64,000 bases of DNA from Castor canadensis (lineage: Eukaryota; Chordata; Mammalia; Rodentia; Castoridae): NCBI RefSeq assembly GCF_047511655.1, contig NC_133389.1, forward strand, positions 156,441,973 to 156,505,972. Direction: 5' to 3'. Positions 45,701 to 59,378 of this stretch are shown here, one piece after another (positions within the stretch are counted from its first letter, which is position 1; each line of letters starts with the position of its first letter). The notes beneath the pieces were generated by a model, which was not told the DNA's origin, searched no databases, and was given only the letters and a program-made list of their open reading frames with translations. The position numbers and the translations under genes are program-made.

Positions 45701-48607
45701 TAGCTTTTAAATGTTTTTGAATTTATCAGAGATTATGTGTGGCTTCTCTTTAATTTGTGTAGAGAACCAGTTGTGTTTTGTCTTCCTGAACCCTGTCCCA
45801 CTGAAACACTATTCTATATTCTCTGCAAATCCCTTCTTTTGTGAAACTTTCTTTATCCTATTCTCATATCTAGTTTTAAGAGCAATCCACACTTAGGATT
45901 CACAGAGTGCTTGTGGGCTTTGTTGGGAGCCCTTGAAATATGCCTGCCTTCGCCACGGCCAAGTGGTGTTTTCAAAGCTAAAGAACAAAGCAAATTAACA
46001 AGCAATCCATAGGAAAAATTAGTTTTGAGTGGTGGATAATGTTCTTTCACCAGTCCTCTGCCAAGAGGCCAGTCCTTCCTGGCAGAAACTAGGCTTCTTT
46101 CTGTGCAAGTAAGAGTGCCCATTTTGCAGAAAGAGAGAAACACTTTGCTGAGTGGCGAACTGGGCTGTTGAACGGGAGTAGAGACAGCTGAAAAAAACAC
46201 ATTAATAATCAAGTGAAGGAGGCAGGGAGAGGAACACTGAGAGAATTACCAAACAGGTAGACATGCAGTGTGGAAAGTCAGCAGAAAGCAGGAGTAAAAT
46301 GAATATTCCTTAAGGCAGTGTAAGACACAGAATGTTCAGACAACAGCAAAGAATAATGTGCAGGAGGAATGTAACAGAGACTGTGGAGGCGATGGAAATG
46401 ATCAGGAAAACCTATAAACAGTTTTAGAAAGGCGGCGAGGTCCTAAAAGGAAAAAAAGTAGACATGGGGTTGATCATAGAGGAACTGCATGGTAACTGTG
46501 CAGCCCACACAGTAACAGAACACAGGGAGAGCACTAAGACATGAACAAGCTCTAATGAGACACCCACTACTCACCCCAGTGAGAAGAATGTATGGTTCAT
46601 CCTTAGCTCATCCTTGTTTCATTCATCTACGTTGGCCACTTCGGTTTACTTCGTGTAATGTTTATGATCCATCAGTATTACATTATCTTCAAAAATGGCT
46701 TTATACTTAAGTCCTAATCCAAGAAATCCAGCATTTCCCTGCTGCTCAAATATTCCAAGTAGTTCCTACTGACCATCTGCCAGGCATGGTATATCATTAG
46801 CCACATTTAAACCCAAATATCAGCCAGGAAGATTGAGGAGGTGGTGCCAGGATTATACAAATTATTCATGGAAAATGGTGTCCCCATTGTCCTGCAAGGG
46901 CATAAACCTAAAAAGCACCTCATTCAAAGTCAGTAAGTACACACATCACATTCTTTCCATCACAGAGAGAAGCATAAAGTGAGGTTTACAAGGGAGCCCA
47001 GATCACACAGTTCTAGCATGCTAGCAAGCCTGCAGCTGTTGAATGCTTGAATATGAAGAAACAGTTTTAAATTTCACAGGCCAGTGCAGGAAGATTGGTG
47101 GGAGAACTTATTGAGAGATCTTTTAAGCAAGTGTATTACTGACCTAGGTTTCTTTGTGCTTCCTGTGGGTGGTAACATTCGCATTGAGTTAGCTGTCAGA
47201 TGTACCAAAAACATTTTCTTCTGCTGTTTTTTTAAGCTTAAAAGCATAAGACTAGGAGCAACATCTGAAATAATCACTGTTAGTGTTTTAATAGTGGAGC
47301 TCTTTGTTTAACAACAAAACAAAACAATAATCAAGCAAACAACAACAAAACTTAGTGAACCTTTGTACACATAGCCTAATTTGGTTGTAGGCAAGAAAAA
47401 TTAATCAGCTAACTAAAGCAGGGAGATTTTCTGGAAACATATTAGTGCTTTTATGTCATTGAAGGGACAATGGAACCATGAGGCTTGGAATATACAGGGA
47501 GCAGAAACTGAAGAGGCAATGAATGTGTTCTCACCATTTCTTTTGCCCTTTTAGTGACAGTTGTAAGGAGACAGTCCAGAGACAGAGACTGATTAAGCTT
47601 GGCTCACATGCTTGGCTGTACGGAGGTGGTGAGGATGCCCAGTAGAAGACACTGGTAACCTTTGTGACTAGTAGTTAGGACATCTGAAGTGGCATTCAAT
47701 AGGGAGGAAGGAACTCTCTGAATGGAAATTAGGGTACTGTTAGAAAGGAAGAATAAGTTGAGGAAAGAAAAGTAGGAGGACCCACAGCACTAACCCTTAT
47801 TCCTTATAGTTGTATCTGAGACATTCCATGGAGCAGAATAAAAACCACTAACCTGACTCATCTCTGACTGTGTAGTCTGATGTAATCAAATTTATTATGT
47901 CCCTATTTGAGGGGAATGAATCCCACACTGTCTTTTCACAATTTCCTTCCAGAATACTTAATGATCACAGTTACAACTTAATTATCAACTTTGAATATTT
48001 ACTGTTATCCAAATGCTGTTGTGGAAGACATTAGCATGACCTCAAATCTGTATGGCTTTCCACCTCTGCTCTCATGATACGACTGTATGTCTCACCTTCT
48101 GTGAAGTTAGTTGTAAAGAAAACTAGCAGTATGAGGGGAAGGGATATACATCACCTCCAGGAAAAAGGTGTAGGAACCAGTGAACTGTTAGCTATGCTTT
48201 CTGTCTGCTGGTGCTAGGATCATGCAAGCCTTTGACAGATAAAGCCTCCATCAGCTGGGGTCTCTAAACTACAGTGGGATCATACTAGACCCTACTAGAG
48301 TTTCCCAGCCACTGTGTTTCAGAGATTGTTCATTTCTGCAGTCTAACCTAGCTAATCCTTACTCATGTATCTGTTTTCTTTTATTCTGACTTTGTAGAGG
48401 AAGAATATCTTGTCTGTTTTCCCTACCCAAAGTCTTACTTAGAATCATGGTATATTATATTTGGCAATGACCTCAGAGTTCACAGACTTTACTAGGCAGA
48501 AACTAGGCTATGTAAATTAGTAAAGTTAGTATACAAATCCTTAATAGTTACCTAATCCAATTTCCTTCTGAGGCAGATCCACTTGACTACATTCCTATTT
48601 TGGAATT
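42771..48607. other. Large unique intergenic block
   Basis: About 5.8 kb with little recognisable repeat. A purine/G-rich tract lies at about 44878-44912 and an A-rich tract at 47311-47352. I find no gene, splice-bounded exon set or RNA gene. Low repeat content is compatible with conserved regulatory sequence, but I cannot show it. Confidence 0.4.
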
Positions 48608-48805
48608 GAACAGATGTGAGTTCAAATTCAGACTCTTCCACTCACAAGTAATGAGATCCTAAGCAAGTCATGTATGCTCGCTAGAACCTTAGGACCCTCA
48701 TTGGTAAACATCTTGCAAGATTATTGTGAGGACTTTACATATAAATCATTGACCGTGTAACCTGACATGTAGAGTGTGCAGTCAATGGTAGGGAGTATTG
48801 TCAGT
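48608..48805 (+). mobile_element. MIR SINE, sense
   Basis: 'gagttcaaattcagactctt', 'taagcaagtcatgtatgctc' and 'gattattgtgaggactttac' follow MIR order. Confidence 0.7.
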
Positions 48806-49759
48806 GATCCCTTGTCTTTTCTTGGGCACTTCCAGAGATGATAGGCTCATTATTTAGGGAGCAAGTCTATTCCATCACATGGGACATTCCTAATCACTGG
48901 CAAGCTCTTTCTTACTTGGCACAAACCTATCTCAGCCTTTCTCCTACATACTTGATGTGCTGAGTTTACGTTCTTGAGCAAGAGATCATCCTCATTTCTT
49001 TCTTCAAATGATAACTTATCAATATCAAAACACAACTCTATGTTCTTCCCAGAGGGCTTTTCTCCTCTCATCAGACATTCCCAGTTCTGTCCTAAGGTCA
49101 TATTTCCAGACAACCCATTCAACCAGTGGGCTATATTTAAAAATCTCTTTGTAGTGTCTAGCAATGAGTAGGTGGTACCAAATATGTACTCCTTTGCTTC
49201 CTGAGTTCAGGTTTCTATGGCCTTTAAAGTACGTTGCCTAGAACTGAACACACCTGTGGCCTGACAAGTGCAGAGCACCAAAAGAATTGACCCTCTCCAC
49301 ACTGCCTGCCTCCTACTCTGATCTGGATACCGTCCTCATAAATGCAGGCTGAGATGGGAAAACCTTTATTAGAAGACAAGTCATGTCACACCAGCCTGTG
49401 AAATTCTTAGGTTTTTAAAAATTAACCACTATCAAGTCAGATTTCTTTCAACCTATTATTACCAAATCAATTATTAACTAATTAAGGAGACTTTATTGAC
49501 TCTATTACATCTCATCTTATTGTTTGGGACACTAAGTCTACCAAAGTCTCTCGGTGTCCCTGTTCTGTCACCTAGCGTATTAACTGCTCCTTCCGGATTG
49601 AAGTGTGAGCACACTGCAGTGATAAGCTGCCTCCATCATTAATAACTGTTTTGATGAAGGAAGAAATGGAAATCACCTTCAGCGTAGTAGAGTCATGAAG
49701 GGACGTTCCCCAGCATGTTGCTTTCATTACTGTAGTGGGCACCAGTAAAGTATCTGCCA
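48806..49759. other. Intergenic, nothing recognised
   Basis: No gene or assignable repeat. Confidence 0.4.
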
Positions 49760-50160
49760 ATGACCTTTCTTGGAGAAAAATATCTTTCTTTTATTCACAT
49801 GGCCACAAGTGCAAGCTTCCAGGAGGTGGTTGTACAATGCCATATGCACCCCAATCTGTTGCTCCCTGGCTAAGACTGGTTGGCCCAGGTCTTATTTAAT
49901 GCAAGTGGACCAATCAAAATTCCTTCTCTTGGAACAAAACATTAGGAGGATGGGTCCAGTCCAATCTTCTTAGTGGAAGAGAGAGAAATATTGATTGCTG
50001 TGGCCTGAGTTTGCTTTTCCCCACAGGGCCTGGGGAATAAAGAAGAAACAGTGATGCAGGTGCAGAGATGAGAGAGGGGCTCTGTAGATGGCCTCCTGTG
50101 GAGGCTTTCCTGTAGCTTTTAGACCTCTGTGGCATCCTCATTTTTTGTAACATGTTCTCC
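49760..50160 (+). mobile_element. Possible ancient LTR fragment
   Basis: The segment with 'gctaagactggttggcccag' and 'ggaccaatcaaaattccttc' resembles the 'ggccaatcagaat' portion of old ERVL-type LTRs. No coding sequence. Low certainty. Confidence 0.3.
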
Positions 50161-50929
50161 CTTTTATATTAAGTCACTTTAGTGGGCATGACTGTGACCT
50201 GAAAACAACAGAGCCCTAATTAATTCAAGTACCTTCTAATTTTCATAACCCTCCTGACTCCTATTCGATCTGGTTGTCAGTTTGTGCTTTGGTTTTTCCC
50301 CCTATGTATCAAGTGGCCTCTGTTTTAAATCAGGTGTTTCTAGAAGGGAAGCCCACAGTAGATATTTGGTGAAATAATTCACTGGGGAGGTGTTCTTGAG
50401 GATGAAGCTGCCAGGGAGTGAGGGAATGAAAAAGGGGAGAGGAAAGAGTTCAGTGAGGAGGTGGTTTCAGGTGAAGTCTAGACTTGGTCTGAGGCAAGGA
50501 GACTTTGGAGACAAACTATACCACAAGTTGGTCCCAGCTTGAGGAAAGAGGACTAGATTGGTTGGGTGTGACAGAGAGAGAGTCTGGGCAAGACAGTTTA
50601 GGTCAGCCAATAGCAATTCCCTGGAGAAGGGGTGGAACTTTAAGCCAGTAGCAGCTAATAGTCCCAGAAGCTGAGGAAGGGTCCTGCAGCCTGGGAAAAG
50701 GGATGTGGGTGGGAGTGCCAAGAGGGTCTACAACCATGCTCTTTATTTTAAATATAAATCAGGATGGGTCCTATAAAACCTCTTGGGACACAAAGGACCT
50801 GATAAATGTCAGTTGCCCTTTTCTGCTCTTGTTGTTACATTTATCCTTTTATTATTCTGCAAAATTATGCTGAAATTGTCATCAGGAATAGAAATTGTCA
50901 GATGAAAGGTGCAGGGGCGGGTGGTGCTG
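50161..50929. other. Intergenic, nothing recognised
   Basis: No gene or assignable repeat. Confidence 0.4.
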
Positions 50930-51248
50930 CCTCTCAAGCTTCTGCACATTGTAGAGGGCACCTGTGATTTTGCTGCCTGTATCCATTTCCTCCTCTTTAT
51001 CCTCACAACAGCAGCCCAGATTTCCTTTGTGGAAATGCTCCATTCCCCAGGGCAGAGATGCCATTATGCTCCAGGGGTGAGTTCTGGTCAGCTGAAGCTG
51101 ATCTTCACAGCCCATACTCCCCTTCTCAACCACAGCTATTGCCTTGGAGACAGCACATGACCCAATTTGGATCAATAAAATGCAAGGAAACGTTTCCTAG
51201 GGGCTTGGGGGAAAAATGCTTCATTGGTCTTATTAAAGACTCGGAAAG

Positions 51249-51279
<31 letters not shown>

Positions 51280-51535
51280 TCACAGGGAAAGGATGTGATA
51301 TTCAGAACTGTGAAACCATTCATTTCTGGAGCCTAAGACCAGCTGGAGGAAAAGATCTGACACCCCAAATGGACAAAAGACTTTCAGATCCACGAAGCCC
51401 CTAAGACACAGTGAATCTCTGCCTAAAACCATACCTGAAGCCATATACCCCCAAATACCTTAGTGTGTGAACCAACAAATTTCATTATTTGCTTAAGCAT
51501 TTCCAATGGGTTTTTGTTTTTTTGAAACATAAACT
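50930..51535 (+). mobile_element. Possible ancient LTR fragment with (TC)n
   Basis: 'agcacatgacccaatttgga' resembles an old ERVL-type LTR phrase, and the layout to 51535 is compatible with one. A (TC)n microsatellite sits at about 51252-51279. Tentative. Confidence 0.25.
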
Positions 51536-53224
51536 ATCCTAAGTGATAGACTGCAGAGAGTGGGAAGAGGAATGGATTACAGTCGGGGAATGTCACCACC
51601 CACTTGTTTTTGGCAAACTTTCATGTGCAAACCCTCCCCTTGAGTTCCATAATTTGTTCAGATTTGAAAGCAGGAGCAGATGACTCAGCTCCCTGATAAC
51701 CTCTCAAACATCCTGATCTGGCTGCTGGTACCTCACTTTCCACTGCAGGCATCTGACTTGAGAATTTGGTTTCTGCTACACCAAACCATTGTAATAACAT
51801 CAGCTTCATTTGGAAGATCTCCAACTGTCATCAAAGCTTAGCTGAAACATCTCCCAGAATAAGCAGAAAGTGACCTCTCCTGTGGGGGTTCTCTTCTAAA
51901 ACTTATTAATAAAACATTTAATAGAAATTTTACATTTGCATCCTTCTGAAACTCTTTGGGAAATAGTCAAGTGCCCAGTATAGCTTGGGAGTTCCATGTA
52001 CATTTTGTACTGTGTCTCATGCTGCCGTCGGACTGATTATAGGAGTGGGCTGGGTGCAAGAGCCCACCCTGAGCCATGCACAGGGACTCATGATTCAGTC
52101 CATTTATCTTCATTATTCTTCTTCTCCACAGTCTTTCTAGCGCTGTCTCCTAAGAGGGATGTAGAAATTGTCTCGTGTGGAGGTGATAGTGCCCTAATGA
52201 TTTTTGAAAATATTAATCTCAGTTATTATCATGGTTAGATATCTCTTTGTTTCTTTCCTTCATTTACGATGCCTGATGCCATCTTTGACCAGATGGAGAA
52301 TGCAATTAAAATAAATATAATGTAATATAAAAATAAAACAGAACATATTGCTTTTGCAGGGCAATCTGGGCCCAAGATTTTCTGCAGTGGAAATTACTGG
52401 CTAAATAAACCTATCTCCTCATTGACACAAAGCTGTAAAGAGAGATTGGTTACAACAAAAAGAGAAAGAAATGTGATTATTTTCTAAATCAAGGCAAGAG
52501 AAGTTTGGTCCAAGAGAAGTAATTGTCCAAATGGAAAATTATTGAAGTAGAAAGTTTCTTTTTTCTTTTACATAAACACTATCAGAAAATTCAATAATAC
52601 CATAGTGCAGGTGCTACAGGGGATGGGAAGATGGATGAGGAAAGTCATCTTCCTGAAAAGATTTCCAGCTTAGTTGGGAAGACATCACATGCACGGGAAG
52701 GAAAACAGAACTACATGGCAGGTGAACTTGAATAAAGAGATTGTTGGAACTATATTCTGGCCAAGGCCTGCTCCCTGGTGTTGCCACATGCACAACTCAT
52801 CCTTCCCAATAAGACACTTCCAACACAAAGTGTGGATAATCATCTCAAATGCTTAATCATCACAGACACTACCTAATAAAAAGACTTATACAAGTAGTAC
52901 ATGGACTCAGATATGAGGAATAAGAATTTTTTGGAAGTATCCCATGTGTCTCTCATAGAACTCTACAGCCCCTGGGTTCTAGGAAAGCAGGAAATAGGGA
53001 CTGATAATTTAGTAAAGACCAAGGAGGTTGTGACCAATCTTTCTATGGCTGTGGGTCACTTGCCTCTACTTCTCTCCAAATACCGATTTTATTTTTCTCC
53101 CACTTCACACCAGCCCATTTCCATATGGTGGTCCCTCACTGGCTAGCCCTAAAACCACATTGCCATATCCTCTCCCAGTCATATCAACTCCCAAATAACT
53201 GATTACTACCCTAGTCCAAACTCC
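51536..53224. other. Intergenic, nothing recognised
   Basis: No gene or assignable repeat. Confidence 0.4.
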
Positions 53225-53345
53225 TAGTAAAATATGTGATTGGCCCAGATTCGGTCAGGTGTTCATTTCTGTTAGTCAGTACAAATAAAGTTATAAGAGT
53301 TCACCCATTTGAGTGAATGGATAGTTCTTAGAAAATGGGCTGGGT
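53225..53345 (-). mobile_element. Possible ancient LTR fragment, antisense
   Basis: 'gattggcccagattcggtca' reads as the antisense of the same LTR phrase seen near 49880. Short and tentative. Confidence 0.25.
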
Positions 53346-53896
53346 AGACATACCAAAAAGTCTCCTACTACAAATCTAGTTCCAATTCATTATATTCATT
53401 CTTGTCAATGTACTAAACTCTTTCACTCATGCTCATTTCTTCAGTTGCAAGCCATAAAAGATATATTTATCCTTATTTTTATGCTTTAACTGTTTCCCAT
53501 GTTCAAAACCCAAGAGTGTGAATGATATACGTGTATCTCAAAGTCTACATACTCAGAAAAAGACCTATTGATAATCTTTACCTTTTTCAACTCTTCTCAT
53601 ACACATACTATTAGCATTTTAAGATTAGTAGATGCAAGTTTTACTTGAAGGTATCTAATTCTGGATAAATAGGAAGTCTTGGGAAAGGGCAAAGAGCCAT
53701 GTTATGCCTACTGAATACCAATAGGAATATCTGAAAAGTCATAAAAGGAGGAACAAATAATTGTGCCGCTGAGAAGTTTGATCAGAGGGCAGTCTTGCTT
53801 ACACATTTCTGTTGATTGTGCCTATCAATTTTAGGTATTTTATTTTTTAACTTATATTTTTACTTTTGCATTTACTTTTTATAATGGGCATTTTCA
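53346..53896. other. Intergenic, nothing recognised
   Basis: No gene. The last part is AT-rich and precedes the antisense L1. Confidence 0.4.
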
Positions 53897-54270
53897 AATT
53901 TTCTCTTTTTATTAGCATAAATTAATTGTACAAAAGGGTTTCATTATGATACTTACACACATGCATATAATGTACTTTGATCAAATTTACCCCATCTATA
54001 TTACTCTTTCTTAACCCTTCTCCCCCTCCTTTTAAAATCATTTTTACTGGGTTTCATTATGCTATATATTTCCTTTTATATATATATGTAAATATATAAA
54101 ATGTCTCCTTTCCTTCTCCCTCTTCCCTCTGATTCCCCATAACCAGTCCCCTTCTTACAATCATGTCACATTATTTAAGTCTACATGCCACACATATGAG
54201 TGAAACATGGTATTTGTCTTTCTGAATTTGATTTAACTCACTCATTGTGATGTAGCTCTTTTATTTTTGT
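53897..54270 (-). mobile_element. L1 3' UTR, antisense
   Basis: Matches the antisense L1 3' end at 757-1150: 'aaagggtttcattatgatac', 'aatgtactttgatcaaattt', 'atcatttttactgggtttca', and the 'gtgaaacatggtatttgtct' region. A TA tract is at about 54079-54098. Confidence 0.85.
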
Positions 54271-55739
54271 TGTTCTTGAATATTTTGTCTACTCAGGCAA
54301 TTGTAGAGAACAAGTTCTAACATTTCTCAAGCATTTACTACATGCAGACCATTTTATGTAATGTAAGAATAATCACTTAGGCCTTGTATTAATTACTCCC
54401 AGGAGATAGCCTCACAGCTACTGAGCCTATATTTGTCTATGAGAAGGATAACCCATCTCTGTCTACTCCTCAAAACTTGCTTCCACAGATTGACAGTTGC
54501 ATTATATTTAGATATATAGTACTTGATTAATGGTTAAAGCTCCACAGAAAGAATGACAAAATACACAGAAGTTCTAGGTCCTACCTCTGAAATTAGTGTA
54601 TCTGCAGTCTTAGGAAATCACATTTGCAGAAACATTTTCTTCGTTTATGATAAAAGGGGCTACATGAAAGAAAGCTTTCAACTGCAGGTGCCATGTCAAA
54701 GTACTGAAACAAGTGAGGTGTTATGTAGACTGGACAGGGGGTCCTCCTCAGGACTCTCAAATTTTAATTCTCTACTTCCTGTCATTAATCATTAAAGAAG
54801 TAACTAATAAAATAAAATAATATCCTTTGTTTCCCTTGACTTCCAATCCCTAAAGACAGCTTGGAAATGTCTATGAGAGTTTGGGTGGCACAGAAGGGAA
54901 AAGTTAGCTCAATTTTTATTAACTTGGAATTCTGGCTCATGATTGAATCATCACTCTTCTCCTACTGCCAGCTTCTTCTTCCCGTATGCATTGCCTTCCT
55001 GAGGCTCTGCAGGCAGAACCTGGAGTGAGGTCAACTTCTAAGCAGACCCTGGAGTCCTATCCTGCCAAATCACCTCAATGCTATGCCAGGAGCATTACTG
55101 CAGAATTTTGAGCCCTAGGCTGTTCTCTTGACTTTGCCATCACCAGCTTAACAGACAGAAATAGATGTCCTCTCTGGCTTTCAATTGCCCTATCTATAAA
55201 ATGAGAAGGCTGGAGAAAGGTATCTACTGGGCCCTTTCTAGCTTTCATGCACATTATTCTGAGTGAGAAGAGAGAATTCTCTTCAAGGTTTACCTGGTCT
55301 CCTCAGCCAAGCTTTTCCAGGGTGTTTTGGTACTGAGAACACTAAAAAGGTTTTCTGCAAGTCCCGGTTCTTTCCGTTTTCTAAGGCTAACAGATGTGAG
55401 GTCAATCCATAGAGAGAGCTGCAAAGTCAGTGCACAGCACAGCTGCTGGTATTCACTTCCCACACGCTTTGCACATTTCATTGTGACATTTTGTGGTTTA
55501 TTCTATTTGTTTTACTGACTTCTACTCTAAAAAGGCATGCACTTTAAGGGGTTCCTTTTCATAAAGAAAACTTGAGCAGGACCCCCATGCTGCACAGCTC
55601 CAGGTATGAGACACTCCTCTGGATTGTGCAACCTGGAGTGCTGAGGAGTGGGTGGTCTGCAGCAGGCTTTGATGCTGTTGCTATCACCATTACGCTCAGG
55701 GAACCAGAGGGAACAACCTGGCCAGCGCTTGGTTCATAA
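54271..55739. other. Intergenic, nothing recognised
   Basis: No gene or assignable repeat. Confidence 0.4.
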
Positions 55740-55980
55740 ATTTCCAATTCAGATACTTGAAATTCCAGCTTCACTACTTATTTGACATTTGATCTTGGGC
55801 AATGTATTTAACCTCTCTGTGCCTCACCTTCTCATCTGTAAAAAGAAGATAACATGCATTTCTAAATTTAGCATTATTGTTGAAAATAAAATTACACTTT
55901 TCCTACAAAATGCTTACCACAGTGCCTAGTTCATAGTAAGTATGTAAATACCCAAATCATGGATGTTAATATTATTATAC
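55740..55980 (+). mobile_element. MIR SINE, sense
   Basis: 'gatcttgggcaatgtattta', 'gcctcaccttctcatctgta' and 'ccacagtgcctagttcatag' give a well-preserved MIR. Confidence 0.8.
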
Positions 55981-57283
55981 CAGTATGCACACACACACTA
56001 AATTCAAGAAAAATCAGTTTTGATTATAAAATACAAAGGCCAACTTTCCTATAACTAATAAGCAAAACAATTATGGTTTTCCATTTCTTTAAGTTTTCAA
56101 GCAAAACTACGGGTATAAAATTCAAAGCAGGGCCAAATTGAATTTCCAGGAAAGCAATATCTGAGAAGCTTTTAAGCAAGAGAGGTTTGTTGGCTGAAAA
56201 GCATAAACACAACTTAACCTTGCAATCAGAATGGAAGCAGTCAGCATGGCTGGCCTCTGACCACTTATTAATGAACTTCTACCTGCATGAAGACCAGCGT
56301 ACATTGGTCAAATTTAACTTCATTCCATAGATCTACTTCTTTCTTTATATCTTTTCCTTAGTGAGATAGTTACATCACCGGCAGAAGTTCAGGAAAACTA
56401 GATGCTTTCATAGACTAAATCTATCATGGGGAACCTGACATGAAGGGCTGTATCATTTTGGATATTGTAAACATGCTAGTTACCATGTGTGAGATTTGTG
56501 CATGCATGCTGGGGCACACATACAAGTAGCTATGGGGGGGATGAGATCAGCAACATAATTGAATAAAATAGACTAGCATGGGCCTGTGGTGACCAGAAAA
56601 CACATACTTTATGTACAGAAGGCAACCTTTACTCTGCTTCAGACTACTACTACCTTGCTCATTGAGTGCCTCCCTATCTTTCCAAACTCTAGACTTTTAC
56701 ATCAAACTTCTGAACTTTAATTGATGGAAATTCATGCAAAAAATTTAATACACCATTTGTCTCATCCACAGTCTTACCACATTGGAACACTCAGCCGTAA
56801 TCAGAGCTCAGAATTGCAGATGATTGGTTGGGGTGGAGGGAGAATGGGTGTGGCAGTGAGACAAACTTCAATTCCTAATGTATTGTTTACACCAAACACA
56901 CCTGTGGTGAATCTTAACATCTAAAAGTACCAATAAATTTCAAACTTCTGCTTTCAATCATAAAGTAATAACTGATACAGGACCTTCCCTCCCACTATAA
57001 ACAAAGATGATGATGGTCAAATACATATGAGACATCTGCTTTCAAGGTTTGAAAAATAGGCAGTGAAAGGTTTGATCCTGAAGAGAAGGGAAACACACAA
57101 GGTTTTCATGGTTTTTTGCTTGGGGCTAGGGGAGGGTACTTTCCTTCCATCATTTAGAAAATTGGAATTCAAATAGAGTGGTGGTCATGCTGAGTTAAGA
57201 AGGCAGAGAACAGAACTCAGGATGCAGAAGTGCCTGGAATATGCTGGGCAGGATATCAGAAAAGAGGGACTTCAAAAAGAGGA
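55981..57283. other. Intergenic, nothing recognised
   Basis: No gene or assignable repeat. Confidence 0.4.
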
Positions 57284-57337
57284 TGTGGGCCTGGTGGAGT
57301 GGCCTGAGTTCAAACCTCAGTGCCTCCAAAAAACAAG
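57284..57337 (+). mobile_element. Internally deleted tRNA-like SINE
   Basis: 'gggcctggtggagtggcctg' runs directly into 'agttcaaacctcagtgcctcc' and a short A-run. The middle of the unit is missing. Confidence 0.6.
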
Positions 57338-58265
57338 AGAATGTGTCAGAAGTTGGTGTAGGAATTCATCATAGGTCCTTGGCTGAAGGGCAGGCTGGAG
57401 TTTTTTCAGGGACTGAACAGGGCTTAGGAGAGACACAGCTTTTGTGAGGCTGAAAGTTGATGGAGAAATAGGCCATGTGGTATGAGAAAGTGCTGGAGTT
57501 CTGGCATATAACAGAAGAGTTGGGGCATTCAGTTGATAACTCTAAAAGGACACATTTCACAAGCAAGGACAGCAAACTAGAGAAAGAACCACACTATAAG
57601 ATTAAGATCAAAATAAAAAAAATGGCCAAAATAAATAAATAAGCCTACTAAACTAACATCTTTTCTAGTTATTTAACTGTTTCTCAGAACAAAATTCAAT
57701 ATTCTTTAAAAGAAGATGATATAATTCTGGCCCCTACATCTTATTGTTTACAAGATCCATCATACAAAACAAAATTAATAGATATTAGAAGAGGTGGGAA
57801 ACTACGACTCATATTAAAGAGCAAAAGCAATAATAAGCCTAGACAAGACAAACAGCAACATGAAAGTGACCATTACAAATTTGTTCAAAAGCTTCAAAGA
57901 AAATGTGATCACAATGATTGAACAGATGGGAAATGTCAGCAGAGAAATAAAAATTATAAAAAGAATGAATAAAATTCTATAACTGAAAAGTACAATACCT
58001 ACTTAATTAAAATTAATTGGAAATTATAAAAGAATAAGTGGACATAAAGATATGTCAAGAGAAATTATCCAATCTGAAAAAACAGAAGAAAAAGACAAGC
58101 AAACACTTATGATCTGTAGAGTAATATCATACAGTTTATCATAAAATAACTTAGGTGTAAGTAGAGATTCAAAAAAGAAGGGAAAAATATATATGAAGAA
58201 TTAATGCTGGAAATTTCCCCAATTTGGAGAAATATATTAAAATATAAATCTAAAAAATTTGACAA

Positions 58266-58665
58266 ACTCAAGAAAGGCAAATATCGCATAATCTCACTCA
58301 TAAGTAGAATCTTAAAAAGTTGCTATCATAGAAGTTGAGACAAAATGGTATACCAGAGACTGGGGGAAATGGTAGGGAGAGAGCGGTCAATCAATGGATA
58401 AAATGCTATTGTTTGAGAGGAGGAATAAATTCTGGTGTTCCATGGCACAACAGAGGGAATATAATTAAACAGCAAAGCATTATATATCTCAAAATAGTTA
58501 TACAAGAAAAAGAAATGAACAAAGTTTAAGCGCTGGATATGCTAATTACTCTGAATTGATCATTACCCAATGTATTCATGAATGAAAACATCACATTGTA
58601 CCTCATAAATATATGCAATTATTGTGTCAATCAAAATTAATAATTTAATAAATAATCACATACAC
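58266..58665 (+). mobile_element. L1MA-type 3' UTR nested in L1M
   Basis: 'catagaagttgagacaaaat', 'gaataaattctggtgttcca', 'ggatatgctaattactctga', 'atgaaaacatcacattgtac' and 'atatgcaattattgtgtcaa' follow the L1MA-type 3' end order. Confidence 0.75.
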
Positions 58666-59239
58666 ACATCATAGCAAAGTAGTAAACCAAAGATGAATAG
58701 AAAAATATTAAAAGCAGCCAGAGGCAAAAAAAAAAAAAGACTTCTTACATTCAAGAGGATAATGAAATGAAATATGGCCTGTTTCTCACCAGAAACAATT
58801 GAGATGAAAAGACAATGTAATGCCTTTTTTAAAGTGCTCAAAGCAATAACAACTCTCCACCAAAAGTCTACATGCTAGAAAAACATCCTTTTTAAATGAG
58901 GATAAAATAAAGACATTTTTAGACAAATGAAAGTTGAGAGAATTCCAGCATATGGCTCTGCAGGGAATGACAAAAATTTATCAATCTGAACGAGGCAATA
59001 AAAATTAAAATTAAAACTATATTCACAGGAAGAAGGAAAGAGAATCTAAAAGAGTAAATATAGACTTAGATATAAATTATACTACTTCCTTCTTGATTTT
59101 GCTGCAAAATAATTCCTTCCTTAAAACAAAAAAAATTATATTTAATCTTTGTTACTTGGGTACATATAATAAATATGGAAACCACAGCACAAAAGAATGG
59201 TTAAAAGCAGAATTTTATTATTGTAACATTTTTGTTTGG

Positions 59240-59378
59240 TTCACAGATGAAAAATATCAGCATCATCCGATAACTTGTTAAAATGCAAATTATTTGTCTC
59301 TACTCAGTAAGTCTGGGTAAAAGACCTACCAACTTTTGTTTTAATAAGGTCTCCAGGTTGTTTGAGAATCATTACCTT
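59240..59378 (+). mobile_element. MER5A remnant nested in L1M
   Basis: 'atcagcatcatccgataact', 'actcagtaagtctgggtaa', 'aataaggtctccaggttg' and 'tttgagaatcatt' follow MER5A order. Confidence 0.7.

Noticed and set aside
45853-46212. 119-codon minus-strand open frame in unique sequence
   Set aside because: No recognisable domain, signal peptide or splice-bounded neighbours; its length is within chance for 64 kb.
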